DNA from: CBDAPX01 sp965198725 | GTDB taxonomy: Bacteria > Pseudomonadota > Alphaproteobacteria > Rhodobacterales > Rhodobacteraceae | Length of the DNA: 64,000 bases | Direction of reading: 5' to 3' | Assembly (NCBI GenBank): GCA_965198725.1 | Contig: CBDAPX010000001.1 | Coordinates: 2,604,001-2,668,000 of the forward strand | In this document: positions 51,213 through 60,570 of the stretch, in pieces | How positions within the stretch are numbered: position 1 is the first letter of the stretch | Layout: the number at the start of each line of letters is the position of its first letter | Made by a program: the position numbers and the translations under genes | The notes under the pieces: generated by a model | Databases searched by the model: none | The model's input: only the letters and a program-made list of their open reading frames with translations | Told to the model about the DNA's origin: nothing

Positions 51213-51452
51213 ATGGCTTCGGACAGACAAAATCTTCAGGACGCATTCCTGAACCATGTGCGAAAAACGAAGGTCCCCGTCACAATATTTCTGATCAACG
51301 GGGTAAAATTGCAGGGTGTGATCACCTCGTTTGACAATTTTTGCGTGTTGCTGCGTCGCGATGGTCAGTCACAGCTTGTGTACAAGCATGCGATCTCGAC
51401 GATCATGCCAGCCCAGCCGATCAGCCTGTATGAGGGCGAAGTCGCCTCTTGA
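51213..51452 (+). CDS. hfq: RNA chaperone Hfq
   Basis: Hfq pairs small RNAs with mRNAs as a ring-shaped hexamer. The 79-residue protein has the Sm1 motif (FLNHVRKTKVPVTIFLINGV, with LQDAF at the N terminus) and Sm2 with YKHAIST. The true ATG is 51213; the frame is open upstream to 51114. The TGA overlaps the hflX ATG (TGATG), the classic coupled arrangement. Confidence 0.97.
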   Translation: MASDRQNLQDAFLNHVRKTKVPVTIFLINGVKLQGVITSFDNFCVLLRRDGQSQLVYKHAISTIMPAQPISLYEGEVAS

Positions 51453-52723
51453 TGGAACATGAACGGAGCCGCACCCGCGCTTGGGTGCTGCATCTTGATA
51501 TCAAATCTGATGCAGAGCGCCGAATCGCAGAGCCGGCGCTGGAAGAGGCTGTGGCACTTGCCGCAGCCTTGCCTGATTTGGACGTTGTTGGATCAGAAGT
51601 TGTCCGCCTGCCCAAGGCGCAGGCGGGTTTGCTGTTTGGCTCGGGCAAAATTGATGAGCTGAAGCAACGGTTTAAGCAAAACGAGGTCGAGCTGGTCCTG
51701 ATCGACGGCCCGGTGACCCCGGTTCAGCAGCGCAATCTGGAGCGGGAGTGGAAGGTAAAGATCCTTGATCGAACCGGCCTGATCCTTGAGATTTTCAGCG
51801 ATCGCGCACGCACCCGAGAAGGTGTGCTGCAGGTTGAGATGGCCGCGCTAAGCTATCAACGCACACGTCTGGTTCGGGCCTGGACCCACCTTGAACGTCA
51901 AAGAGGGGGCTTAGGCTTTGTGGGCGGTCCGGGTGAGACCCAGATCGAGGCCGACCGCCGAGCTATCGATGAACAATTGGTGCGCCTGCGTCGCCAACTG
52001 GCCAAGGTGGTCAAAACGCGGACGTTGCACCGGGCATCGCGCGCCAAGGTTCCCTATCCGATTGTCGCATTGGTGGGATACACCAATGCCGGAAAATCCA
52101 CGCTCTTCAACCGGTTGACCGGGGCAAAGGTGATGGCCAAGGACATGCTCTTTGCCACATTGGACCCCACGATGCGGCGGGTGGATCTGCCGGACGGGCC
52201 GGAAATTATTCTGTCGGACACCGTGGGTTTCATTTCCGATCTACCGACAGAACTGGTCGCGGCTTTTCGCGCGACTTTGGAAGAGGTTCTGGGTGCCGAT
52301 CTGATCCTGCATGTGCGTGACATTGCGCATGACGAAACCGAAGAGCAGGCCGCAGACGTCGAGGCGATCATGACGTCGCTGGGTGTCGATGAAAACCGCG
52401 CGCAGTTTGAGGTTTGGAACAAGATCGATCTGGTCGACGCAGACGCGCGCGAGGCGCTTTTGGCGCGGGCAGATCGCCAGGACAACGTGTTTGACATCTC
52501 GGCTTTGACAGGCGAAGGCCAGGACGATCTTTTGGCCGCAATCGCCGTCGCGCTGCAAGGGGTTCGCACAGAGGAATTGCTGCGCTTGAGCTTTGCGGAT
52601 GGCAAAAAACGCGCGTGGCTCTTTGCGCTGGATGTCGTGTCAGCCGAAACGCAAACAGAAACGGGCTTTGAGCTCACCGTTTCATGGACGGATAAGCAAA
52701 AAGCCCAGTTTCACGCGCTCTAG
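51452..52723 (+). CDS. hflX: Ribosome-associated GTPase HflX
   Basis: HflX binds the large ribosomal subunit and splits stalled or heat-damaged ribosomes. The 423-residue protein has the N-terminal HflX domain with LLFGSGKIDEL and GGPGETQIE, then the GTPase domain with GYTNAGKST (G1), DTVGFISDLP (G3) and NKID (G4). The stop shares the tetranucleotide CTAG with the stop of the convergent penicillin-acylase gene. Confidence 0.95.
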   Translation: MEHERSRTRAWVLHLDIKSDAERRIAEPALEEAVALAAALPDLDVVGSEVVRLPKAQAGLLFGSGKIDELKQRFKQNEVELVLIDGPVTPVQQRNLEREWKVKILDRTGLILEIFSDRARTREGVLQVEMAALSYQRTRLVRAWTHLERQRGGLGFVGGPGETQIEADRRAIDEQLVRLRRQLAKVVKTRTLHRASRAKVPYPIVALVGYTNAGKSTLFNRLTGAKVMAKDMLFATLDPTMRRVDLPDGPEIILSDTVGFISDLPTELVAAFRATLEEVLGADLILHVRDIAHDETEEQAADVEAIMTSLGVDENRAQFEVWNKIDLVDADAREALLARADRQDNVFDISALTGEGQDDLLAAIAVALQGVRTEELLRLSFADGKKRAWLFALDVVSAETQTETGFELTVSWTDKQKAQFHAL

Positions 52724-55185
52724 TTTCGCGGAACCAGTTGTGTGATCCCGACCGAAGCTGCGGCGGCAAGTTCCTCATCCAGAGACATCGGGATGTATTC
52801 GCCGCGGCGCCAAAGCTGTGCCAGATCATCATAGTGTCGTGACAGGAAATGCCCCGATTGGCCCGTTGAATTGATGAAAACAGAGCTATCGGGGTCTGCA
52901 AAATCGTAAACTCCGCGATAGCCTGCGCCGTGCACGTTCAGGAAAGGGTTGTCGCCCGTGCCGGAGGTTCGACCGCGCAACAGCGTGTTGTCGCCGCCGC
53001 TGGTCGATTGGCGAATGTTCACGAAATACCGCAGCACCGGCACCTTGCCCAGGATCTGGTGGTCATGGGTTGCTTGGTGCGCGTCGCCCCAGCGCAAGGA
53101 TTCCAGCGCTGTGCCATAGGTTTCGGTGATCCAGATCAGGGCATCGTCCAGCGCCAGACGGGCCATGTCGGAACAGGTTTCGGTCGGCGCGCTTTGCCGG
53201 ACGTCGCACCAGATCGCGGCACCGTCGATGTCACGGTACACTCGTTCGATAAACAAGGGTTCGACATGCACAAATTCATCTGCCAGCGGTCCCAGTTCGT
53301 CGCGGATCAGGCGATCTTGCAAGGCGCGCACCCAAGCGGCGTAGATCAGGGGTTCCGGCAGATGTTCGTTCATTTCGCCGTTCCAGTTGGCCAACAGCGC
53401 CAAGGCTTCCTGCCTTTGCCGTTCCGGGGTGCCTTCGGGTGCGGATTCGCCGGTGAACCAAAGCTCTGCACCGATCAGGGGCAGAAGCGCGCGCGCGGTA
53501 AAGCTGACCGTGTCCAGCTGTGCCTCGATAAAGCTGTCGCGAGTATGCACCTCACGTGATTGCATCAACCGTTCCCACCGGTGCACCCGCTGCGTGTCAC
53601 CCCATTCAAATGACACGTGATCGGGGAAGGGGCGATCGATGATCTTGTTGTTGGTATTGCCCAGAATGCCGCCTTTGGGGCTAATGAATTCCGGGTTGGT
53701 GGCATAAGGCATCCGTCCGTCCCACCGGTTTACACGCCGCCAGCCCTGACTGGGCATACGGCCCTGGCTGAAATGGCGGATGTCCCGCTTGGGCACTGCG
53801 CCGATCAGTTTCATGGCAATGGTGTCTTCGTCGATCAAGGACAGGTTCAATGCAGGCGACAGGAACCCTTCTGAGGTGGCGATCGCCTCTTCGACACTGT
53901 TGGCATACATCAGTTTGAACGCAGCCGTCATCGACGTGTCGCGCGGGCTTAGCAAGGTCCAGCTGAGTGCGGCGACATGGCCCGGAGGCGTGACCGTGTT
54001 CAGGTTGTAGTGGCTGCCCGGCAGGACAGGTCCGTTTTCTGTCCAGCGCAAGGTCAGGGTGACCGGGGCCTCGTCCTTGATCTCGACAATCGATGGCCGG
54101 GTTTCAAACGGTTTGTACCCCGCAGGTGTGCGGTATTCTTCGGGGTTGTCCGGGTTCAGCATCTCGATGAAAACGTCCTGGTCATCGACATAAGCTGATG
54201 TAACGCCCCATCCGACACGGTTGCTGCGCCCCGACAGGATCACCGGAATGCCCGGAATGGTTCCCCCTATGGCGCCACCAACCCCCAATTCTAGCCGCGC
54301 AAGATACCAGAGCGCCGGGGCGGAAAACCCTAGATGGGGATCATTGGCCAGCAATGTGCCGCCGGTCGCGGATCGCCCGGGGGCCGCAGACCAAGCATTG
54401 GACGCACCGGACAGACCGCGTGCGGGAAACGGAGACAGCGGATCGCGTGGGGCGTGCGCGGTTTGGGTAAATTGCGGTACGGTATCGAACAAGGCAGCGT
54501 ATTCAGGGAGGGCAGCCAGCCCTTCACCCGGAACATCCGGCATGACATCCAACAGCCGGGCCAGGTCCTCTAGCATCAGCGAGGTGCGCGCGCGCAGCAC
54601 TTCGTTATCCATATGCCCCGTCAGTTGCAGACCCATCAGCTTGATAATGGCAACAGAGTCCGCTGGCCGCCACGGTGCGATGGGCGCGTTGAACAGGAAC
54701 ATCTCGGGCGCGCCGCGTCCAAGGGCCCGATCATTGATTTCGGCCAGCCGCGCATTGACGCCCGCGGCATACGCTTCGAGTGCTGCAAGGGTTTGGTCGT
54801 CTTGGGCGGACATTGACTGAACCGCGAGACGGTGAATGTCCAAACGGCGCAAAAGGCTGTCAATTTCAACGGTGCGCGCGCCAAAGACTTCGGAAAGACG
54901 CCCTTGCGAGGTGCGCCGCATCACGGTCATTTGCCACAAACGGTCCTGTGCATGGGCATAGCCGAGCCCAAAAAAAACGTCGTTGTCATTTTCGCCAAAA
55001 ATATGTGGGACATTGGCATTGTCACGCACGATGCGCACCTCGGCATCAATGCCGTCAACGGCCAGCGTATTATCATAGTCTGGCAGAGACTGAGACGCCA
55101 GAAAATAAACCGCGCCCACCGCAATAAGAACGAGGAAGATCAACCCTGCCGCAATACGCAACAAAATCCGAAAGACTACGGCCAT
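52720..55185 (-). CDS. Penicillin acylase family protein
   Basis: These N-terminal nucleophile hydrolases cleave amides such as acyl-homoserine lactones or beta-lactam side chains. The 821-residue precursor has one N-terminal hydrophobic anchor, an alpha-chain region with LGYAHAQDRLWQM, and then GLSGASNAWS near residue 263, whose serine is the expected nucleophile after self-cleavage. LANDPHLG follows, and a HATHD-like segment (HQATHDHQIL) lies near the C terminus. Quorum-signal hydrolysis is possible but unproven. Confidence 0.9.
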   Translation of the reverse strand: MAVVFRILLRIAAGLIFLVLIAVGAVYFLASQSLPDYDNTLAVDGIDAEVRIVRDNANVPHIFGENDNDVFFGLGYAHAQDRLWQMTVMRRTSQGRLSEVFGARTVEIDSLLRRLDIHRLAVQSMSAQDDQTLAALEAYAAGVNARLAEINDRALGRGAPEMFLFNAPIAPWRPADSVAIIKLMGLQLTGHMDNEVLRARTSLMLEDLARLLDVMPDVPGEGLAALPEYAALFDTVPQFTQTAHAPRDPLSPFPARGLSGASNAWSAAPGRSATGGTLLANDPHLGFSAPALWYLARLELGVGGAIGGTIPGIPVILSGRSNRVGWGVTSAYVDDQDVFIEMLNPDNPEEYRTPAGYKPFETRPSIVEIKDEAPVTLTLRWTENGPVLPGSHYNLNTVTPPGHVAALSWTLLSPRDTSMTAAFKLMYANSVEEAIATSEGFLSPALNLSLIDEDTIAMKLIGAVPKRDIRHFSQGRMPSQGWRRVNRWDGRMPYATNPEFISPKGGILGNTNNKIIDRPFPDHVSFEWGDTQRVHRWERLMQSREVHTRDSFIEAQLDTVSFTARALLPLIGAELWFTGESAPEGTPERQRQEALALLANWNGEMNEHLPEPLIYAAWVRALQDRLIRDELGPLADEFVHVEPLFIERVYRDIDGAAIWCDVRQSAPTETCSDMARLALDDALIWITETYGTALESLRWGDAHQATHDHQILGKVPVLRYFVNIRQSTSGGDNTLLRGRTSGTGDNPFLNVHGAGYRGVYDFADPDSSVFINSTGQSGHFLSRHYDDLAQLWRRGEYIPMSLDEELAAAASVGITQLVPRN

Positions 55186-55276
55186 TTATCCCTCCCAGCG
55201 GCGCGGGCGTTGACGTTGATGCCCGGCCTGTTAGCTATGTCCGCAGGTTAATGCACGCAACATCGAGGGAAAGCCA

Positions 55277-56149
55277 ATGGCTAACGTAGCGTTTCTGGGG
55301 TTAGGAGTTATGGGCTATCCCATGGCAGGACATTTGGCCAAGGCCGGACATACGGGGACCGTCTACAACAGAACCGCTGCAAAAGCCGAAGCCTGGGTTG
55401 CCGAACATGGCGGCAGCGCGGCCGCCACCCCGCGCGCGGCGGCGGAAGGCGCAGATTTTGTCATGTCCTGTGTGGGAAATGACGACGATCTCCGTTCTGT
55501 TTGTCTCGGCGATGATGGCGCTTTTGCCGGAATGGCGGCGGGCACAGTTTTTGTCGATCACACAACAGTTTCGGCTGCGGTGACAACCGAGCTTTATGCC
55601 GCGGCAGCGGAGAGCCAGATCAGCTTTGTTGATGCGCCGATTTCCGGCGGGCAGGCGGGCGCGGAAAACGGTGTGCTCAGCGTGATGTGTGGCGGCGATC
55701 AGGCGGCCTATGATCGGGCGGAACCCATCATGGATGCCTATTCTCGCATCTGCCGTCGCATCGGCGATAGTGGGGCGGGGCAAATGACCAAGATGTGCAA
55801 CCAGATCGCCATCGCGGGGCTGGTTCAGGGGCTGAGCGAAGCACTGCACTTCGCGGAAAAGGCCGGGCTGGATGGCCGCGACGTGGTTGAGGTGATCAGC
55901 CAGGGCGCTGCAGGCAGCTGGCAGATGTCAAACCGGTATGAAACCATGCTGGACGATCACTTTGAGCATGGCTTTGCGGTCGACTGGATGCGCAAGGATC
56001 TGGGGATTTGCCTGTCAACTGGGGATCAGATTGGTGCGAGCCTGCCCGTTACAGCGCTTGTCGATCAATTCTACAAAGACGTCCAGAAGATGGGAGGTGG
56101 CCGTTGGGACACCTCCAGCCTGTTCAAACGGTTGCGCGCCGCCGGTTAA
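55277..56149 (+). CDS. NAD(P)-dependent 3-hydroxyisobutyrate dehydrogenase family oxidoreductase
   Basis: The 290-residue protein has an N-terminal Rossmann motif (VAFLGLGVMGYPMAGHL), the substrate motif DAPISGGQAGAENG and the catalytic lysine in GQMTKMCNQIA. This is the beta-hydroxyacid dehydrogenase family (3-hydroxyisobutyrate, tartronate semialdehyde or glyoxylate/succinic semialdehyde reductases). Substrate choice cannot be settled from sequence. It is divergent from the penicillin-acylase gene and convergent with the multicopper oxidase. Confidence 0.9.
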   Translation: MANVAFLGLGVMGYPMAGHLAKAGHTGTVYNRTAAKAEAWVAEHGGSAAATPRAAAEGADFVMSCVGNDDDLRSVCLGDDGAFAGMAAGTVFVDHTTVSAAVTTELYAAAAESQISFVDAPISGGQAGAENGVLSVMCGGDQAAYDRAEPIMDAYSRICRRIGDSGAGQMTKMCNQIAIAGLVQGLSEALHFAEKAGLDGRDVVEVISQGAAGSWQMSNRYETMLDDHFEHGFAVDWMRKDLGICLSTGDQIGASLPVTALVDQFYKDVQKMGGGRWDTSSLFKRLRAAG

Positions 56150-56155
56150 TTCTGG

Positions 56156-57628
56156 CTAGGTCACCGTGAACTGTCCCATCATGCCACAATCCTCGTGTTC
56201 GAGGATGTGGCAGTGGTACATATATGGGGCATCTTCGGTCGCGTCATAGTCGAATTTGACCAGCATCTCGGACCAGCCGTTTTCCACGTGCACCATGTCT
56301 TTCCACCCTTGCGCATAGGCGGGCGGCGTCCCGCCGTTTTGCGTCAGGATGCGGAAAGAACACCCATGGATGTGGAACGGGTGCAGCATATCGTCGACCG
56401 AAATACGCCAGATTTCCGTATCGCCTTTGCGGACCTCTTCATCGATCCGGTCCATTTTCATCGGCTGGCCATTGATCGCCATAACCCCGCCACCACAAAC
56501 ATTGCCCCAAGCGGCGGCAAGTGCGGCAAGCTCGTCGTCGCCACCCATATTGAGCTCAAACGACCGGGTGTTTTTGGCCGGTGACGGATCGGCAGGGGTC
56601 AGGATTGCAAGAGTTTCAGGCAATGCCGCGTCAAATCCCTGTTCTGCCGTTTGCGTCAATGTCAATGCGGTCCAAGTCTTTCCGATGCCCAGCAACCCGC
56701 CAAGGAAGCCCATGATTGTTTCGTCCGGGTCAACCTCGACCTGAAGGCTGTTGGTTTCAATGGTACGCATATCGACAAGGATTTCGTACCGTTCGCCCGG
56801 TGACATGAGAATGGTTTCTGTTTCCACGAGGGACGGCAGGAACCCTCCTTCGGACGCAATCACGCGCAGCGGGCCGGTTTCCATCGACAGCGTCATGAAA
56901 CGTGCGTTCGAGGCGTTGAGAATGCGCAGCCGGACCAAGCCGCGCGGCACCGTCTGTCCGACGGGGGCAATTGCGCCGTTGACGACCAGCGTGTCGCCGG
57001 TAAAGCCGTCTTCGAAAACCGTGGCGCTGACGCCGTATGTGAGGCTGCCAGAGCTTTCAAAGTGTTTGTCCTGCAAGACTAGCGTGAAATCATCGACGCC
57101 ATAGGTTTTGGGCAAGTCAGCGGCAAGGCTGGCGTCATCTTCGACCAACATGATCCCGGCCAGCCCTCTGTAGGTCTGTTCGGCCGTTTTGCCGTGCATG
57201 TGAGAATGAAACCAGTTCATCGATGCTTGCTGAACAATCGGAACATCCGGTGACCACGTGCCGCCGTCTGCTATTTCCTGATGCGGTCCGCCGTCGACAT
57301 CACCGGGAATATGGAGCCCATGCCAATGCAGCGTGGTCACGTCGCCAATCCCGTTCTGGACATCAAAGGGCAGTGTTTGACCCTGTTTCACACGCAGGAC
57401 CGGCCCGAGATAGGAATTGTTGATGCCAAAGGTCGCGCTCGCAGCGCTATTGCCGAAATCATGCGTCCCTGGTGTAAGGTTCAACGCGATACGCCCGTCG
57501 ATCCCATCAATCAGATCCGTCATTGGAATAAGCGGCAGCGGCGGCAAAGCTGACTGCGCCAGTGCCATGCCAGAGCCCGCCATAAGTGTCCCAGCGGCAG
57601 AAGTCTTCAGAAAAGCGCGGCGGTTCAT
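56156..57628 (-). CDS. Tat-exported multicopper oxidase
   Basis: This laccase/CueO-like enzyme oxidises Cu(I), metals or phenolics and reduces O2 to water. The start at 57628 gives MNRRAFLKTSAAG, a twin-arginine signal; the frame opens four codons earlier. Copper ligands are visible as LHWHGLH, WFHSHMHG, HPFHIHG and HCHILEHEDCGMMG, which supply type 1, 2 and 3 sites. It is divergent from a MarR regulator that may control it. Confidence 0.93.
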   Translation of the reverse strand: MNRRAFLKTSAAGTLMAGSGMALAQSALPPLPLIPMTDLIDGIDGRIALNLTPGTHDFGNSAASATFGINNSYLGPVLRVKQGQTLPFDVQNGIGDVTTLHWHGLHIPGDVDGGPHQEIADGGTWSPDVPIVQQASMNWFHSHMHGKTAEQTYRGLAGIMLVEDDASLAADLPKTYGVDDFTLVLQDKHFESSGSLTYGVSATVFEDGFTGDTLVVNGAIAPVGQTVPRGLVRLRILNASNARFMTLSMETGPLRVIASEGGFLPSLVETETILMSPGERYEILVDMRTIETNSLQVEVDPDETIMGFLGGLLGIGKTWTALTLTQTAEQGFDAALPETLAILTPADPSPAKNTRSFELNMGGDDELAALAAAWGNVCGGGVMAINGQPMKMDRIDEEVRKGDTEIWRISVDDMLHPFHIHGCSFRILTQNGGTPPAYAQGWKDMVHVENGWSEMLVKFDYDATEDAPYMYHCHILEHEDCGMMGQFTVT

Positions 57629-57691
57629 TGAAGGCCTCATCCTTTTGTCACTATGCTTGTTAGATGATCACAGGCCTGCAGTTTGTCAACC

Positions 57692-58144
57692 ATGATTGAT
57701 AAAAAAGACGATCGCTTCCTTTCGACCAATCTGAAGGGAATGATGATGACCCTGTTGGCCCAATGGAACCAACAGATGGATGACGGTCGTCAAGCCACTG
57801 AATTTGCGGCCATTCGGGAGTCCGATATGCGTGTCTTCGGACAGTTGCGCGGGCGCACCGTCAAACTTTCGCAGGTCCACAGAGAGCTGGGGTTTTCGCG
57901 TCAGGCGGCACAACAAGCGGTGGATCGGTTGGTGGCCCACGGTGTTTTGCAGGTGTCCTACGCCGAGAACAGCAAGCGCGATAAGGTCGTCTCAATTACA
58001 GACAAAGGGCAGAAGCTGCGTACGTTGGCGGCTGAACAGATCCGAGATATTGAGCAAAGCTGTGCCGAGATCATCGGTGAAGATGATCGAGAAACACTTC
58101 GCAAGTTGTTGATAACGCTGGTAAACGGAGCGAAGGCCGGGTGA
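57692..58144 (+). CDS. MarR family transcriptional regulator
   Basis: The 150-residue protein has the MarR winged helix (VHRELGFSRQAAQQAVDRLVAHGVLQ), a basic wing (AENSKRDKVVSITDKG) and dimerising helices. It starts 63 bases from the start of the divergent multicopper oxidase gene, with no room for two separate promoters, so a shared regulatory region is likely. The start could be ATG 57692 or TTG 57683. A strong terminator follows its stop. Confidence 0.88.
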   Translation: MIDKKDDRFLSTNLKGMMMTLLAQWNQQMDDGRQATEFAAIRESDMRVFGQLRGRTVKLSQVHRELGFSRQAAQQAVDRLVAHGVLQVSYAENSKRDKVVSITDKGQKLRTLAAEQIRDIEQSCAEIIGEDDRETLRKLLITLVNGAKAG

Positions 58145-58165
58145 TACCCCGGCCTTGTTTCTTTG
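58133..58165 (+). terminator. Terminator of the marR-type gene
   Basis: AAGGCCGGG and CCCGGCCTT form a nine-base stem that includes the stop codon in its loop, followed by TTGTTTCTTT. Confidence 0.8.
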
Positions 58166-58168
58166 CTA

Positions 58169-58741
58169 TCAGGGAATGATACGCGTATATTTGCTGCCTT
58201 CCAGTGACGCCCCAATCCGTAAACCTGCTTGGGCAAAGATGGCGGCCAGAACCGGGGAGAGCAGCGTGTTGCTGTCAGCAGCAATAGAATCCCCCTGGTC
58301 ACTGATCACGTATTCAACATCTGCGCCGAGCGTCCAACCCGGAGAACGTCGGAACCCGGACAGTGCATCATCGGTCATGAAGAACAGCACATGTGCATAT
58401 TGCTGTGCGCCAATTTGCAAACCTGCGCTGGCCTTGGTGTTCGAGTAATAGTCAACGGTGGTTCCATTGATCCGCAGAGCGCCGCGGCCATGGCCGCCGC
58501 CAAAGCCAAATCCGGCTTCTGTCTGCAACGGCATGACCAACATGCCAGTCGACTTTTCGGCCAGGTCGATTGTGTTTGGATATTCCGCGTACATCAGGTT
58601 CAGCGTTGCGTTGACGCGACTGTCGATATTGGCGGCGCCATTGCTGCCGACCCCATTGCCGCATGCGGCTGTGACTGTCAGACCCGCAAGCCCCGCAGCG
58701 AACCCGCGCCGGGACCATCTTTGAGATGAGAAATTGGACAT
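58169..58741 (-). CDS. SYLF-domain (YSC84-like) lipoprotein
   Basis: The 190-residue protein starts with a twin-arginine-like segment (SRRGFAAGLAGLTVTAACGNG) that ends in a lipobox cysteine. The rest is a SYLF domain, with GFGFGGGHGRGAL, YYSNTKASAGLQIG and FMTDDALSGF. SYLF proteins bind phosphoinositides in eukaryotes and are envelope proteins in bacteria, related to the YSC84 or Ysc84 actin-binding type. The function here is unknown. It is convergent with the MarR gene. Confidence 0.82.
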   Translation of the reverse strand: MSNFSSQRWSRRGFAAGLAGLTVTAACGNGVGSNGAANIDSRVNATLNLMYAEYPNTIDLAEKSTGMLVMPLQTEAGFGFGGGHGRGALRINGTTVDYYSNTKASAGLQIGAQQYAHVLFFMTDDALSGFRRSPGWTLGADVEYVISDQGDSIAADSNTLLSPVLAAIFAQAGLRIGASLEGSKYTRIIP

Positions 58742-58853
58742 GATACTGCCTGTGTGATTTGCCTGTAGGTGCCGGTTTGCCCGACTTAATGCTGTGTATA
58801 AGCGGTTCTTCGCCGCGTGTCACGTATCAAGGCTTAGCGATGCGCAGGAAGCC

Positions 58854-58873
58854 GCCCACTAAATGAAGTGGGC
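58854..58873. terminator. Weak hairpin after hemB
   Basis: GCCCACT-AAATGA-AGTGGGC is a perfect seven-base stem 15 bases past the hemB stop. No strong T run follows on the minus strand, so termination is uncertain. Confidence 0.4.
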
Positions 58874-58888
58874 TTCAATCTCTTTGTG

Positions 58889-59887
58889 TTACCCATTTAG
58901 AATGCGGGCAACGGCGGGTGCAAAATACGTCAGCACGCCATCGCATCCGGCGCGGCGAAAGGCCATCAGGCTTTCCAGCATGACTTTTTCGCCATCAATC
59001 CACCCGTTCTGCGCCGCGGCCTGAACCATCGCGTATTCGCCGGACACCTGATAGGCATAGGTGGGCGCGCCAAAGGTGTCTTTGACCCGTCTGCAAATGT
59101 CCAGATAGGGCATTCCAGGTTTTACCATGACCATATCCGCGCCCTCGGTGAGATCACGTTCGATCATGCGAAGAGCTTCGTCAGAATTGGCCGGATCCAT
59201 CTGATATGTCTTTTTGTCCCCGGTCAAAGCGCCCGATGCCCCGACCGCATCCCGAAACGGGCCATAAAAGGCGCTGGCATATTTGGCTGCATAGCTCAGG
59301 ATCATTACGTTTTGGTGCCCTTCGGATTCCAGCGCATTGCGCATCGCTCCGATGCGGCCGTCCATCATGTCCGATGGCCCGATGATATCGGCACCAGCCT
59401 CTGCCTGCGCCACGGTCATTTTGACCAACGCTTCAATCGTCCGGTCATTCACGATTTCGCCGTTTTCGACATATCCGTCATGGCCATTGATGTTGTAGGG
59501 GTCCAAGGCGACATCGGTCATGACGGCGATGTCGGGTGCTGCATTTTTGATCTCTCGGATGGCGCGGTTGCACAGGTTGTCGGGGTTCCATGCCTCGGCA
59601 CAATCTTCTGTTTTTAGAGCAGGGTCTGTGTACGGAAAGAGGCAGATCGCCGGGATCCCGAGATCCTGTGCCATGCGTGCGGCAGAGGCGATGTGATCAA
59701 TGCCGCGCCGCACGACACCTGGCATGGACGGCACAGAGTCTTCACGATCTGTGCCATCCTGAACGAAGACCGGCCAGATCAGGTCACCAACGCTAAGCGT
59801 ATGTTCCGCCACAAGGGCCCGGATCGCCGCTGACTGACGCGCGCGGCGGGGACGGGCAAGCGGAAACGGTGCGATTGTCGGTTTCAT
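58889..59887 (-). CDS. hemB: Delta-aminolevulinic acid dehydratase (porphobilinogen synthase)
   Basis: HemB condenses two aminolevulinate molecules in haem and bacteriochlorophyll synthesis. The 332-residue protein has the Schiff-base lysines in SYAAKYASAFYGPFRDA and MVKPGMPYLD. The metal region reads DVALDPYNINGHDG, without the three cysteines that bind zinc in other HemB proteins. This is the aspartate-rich form that uses magnesium or no active-site metal. AAGGAG precedes the ATG at 59887. Confidence 0.95.
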   Translation of the reverse strand: MKPTIAPFPLARPRRARQSAAIRALVAEHTLSVGDLIWPVFVQDGTDREDSVPSMPGVVRRGIDHIASAARMAQDLGIPAICLFPYTDPALKTEDCAEAWNPDNLCNRAIREIKNAAPDIAVMTDVALDPYNINGHDGYVENGEIVNDRTIEALVKMTVAQAEAGADIIGPSDMMDGRIGAMRNALESEGHQNVMILSYAAKYASAFYGPFRDAVGASGALTGDKKTYQMDPANSDEALRMIERDLTEGADMVMVKPGMPYLDICRRVKDTFGAPTYAYQVSGEYAMVQAAAQNGWIDGEKVMLESLMAFRRAGCDGVLTYFAPAVARILNG

Positions 59888-60014
59888 GGCTCTGGCTCCT
59901 TGCACAATTCTGTATTGGGTGGCATGGAAAGGCCTTGCTCACAAGAGCATGATTGAGAGGTCCGGTTATTCCACAGCTGATCAGACCGGAAAAAGAAGGC
60001 ACGGGGCGACGGTA

Positions 60015-60542
60015 TTGGATTGGTACAGGTCAATTATCGAACTGATTGATCTCAGGTCGTTTTCCAACTTGTGGTATTGGATTGCTTTGGCGGTGCTTTG
60101 GTCATCAGCAAGTCATTGGGTGTTGGGCATTCCTTATGACATGGTGTTGCGCGCGCGGCGTGCAGGAGGACAAGCACAGACCGATCTGGAAGAGATTGCC
60201 CGTATCAATATCGCCCGTCTCATGTATATCAGCCGTGTCTCAGGCATGCTGGTCATCGGGTTTGCGTTTTTCGTTTTGACCACGCTTGTCCTGCTTGGCT
60301 TCATTTACCGCATCGAGTTTGCCCAAGCGGTGTTTTTGTTGCTCTTTCCGATGAGCCTGTTGGGATTGATGAGTCTACGGCAGGCCCATTTGATCCACGA
60401 CAACGGTTTGTCGGGCGATGATTTGGTGTCGCGGCTGGGACGCCACAGGATGCAAACGCAGTTTCTGGGCACCATATCCATTTTCTGCACAGCCTTGTGG
60501 GGCATGTATCAAAATCTGACCATCGGGGCGTTGGGAAACTGA
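60015..60542 (+). CDS. Membrane protein annotated as SufBCD complex component in roseobacters
   Basis: The product of about 176 residues has one hydrophobic segment near residue 20 and a pair of helices near residues 80-120. It begins LDWYRSIIELIDLRSFSNLWYW, a strongly Rhodobacteraceae-specific pattern. Homologues are labelled component of SufBCD complex, but I know of no experiment supporting this. The start is uncertain: TTG 60015 fits the conserved N terminus, while ATG 59949 would add 22 residues. It lies between hemB (divergent) and mfd. Confidence 0.65.
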   Translation: MDWYRSIIELIDLRSFSNLWYWIALAVLWSSASHWVLGIPYDMVLRARRAGGQAQTDLEEIARINIARLMYISRVSGMLVIGFAFFVLTTLVLLGFIYRIEFAQAVFLLLFPMSLLGLMSLRQAHLIHDNGLSGDDLVSRLGRHRMQTQFLGTISIFCTALWGMYQNLTIGALGN

Positions 60543-60570
60543 CGCCTCACTGATGTAAGGTCTCGAACAG

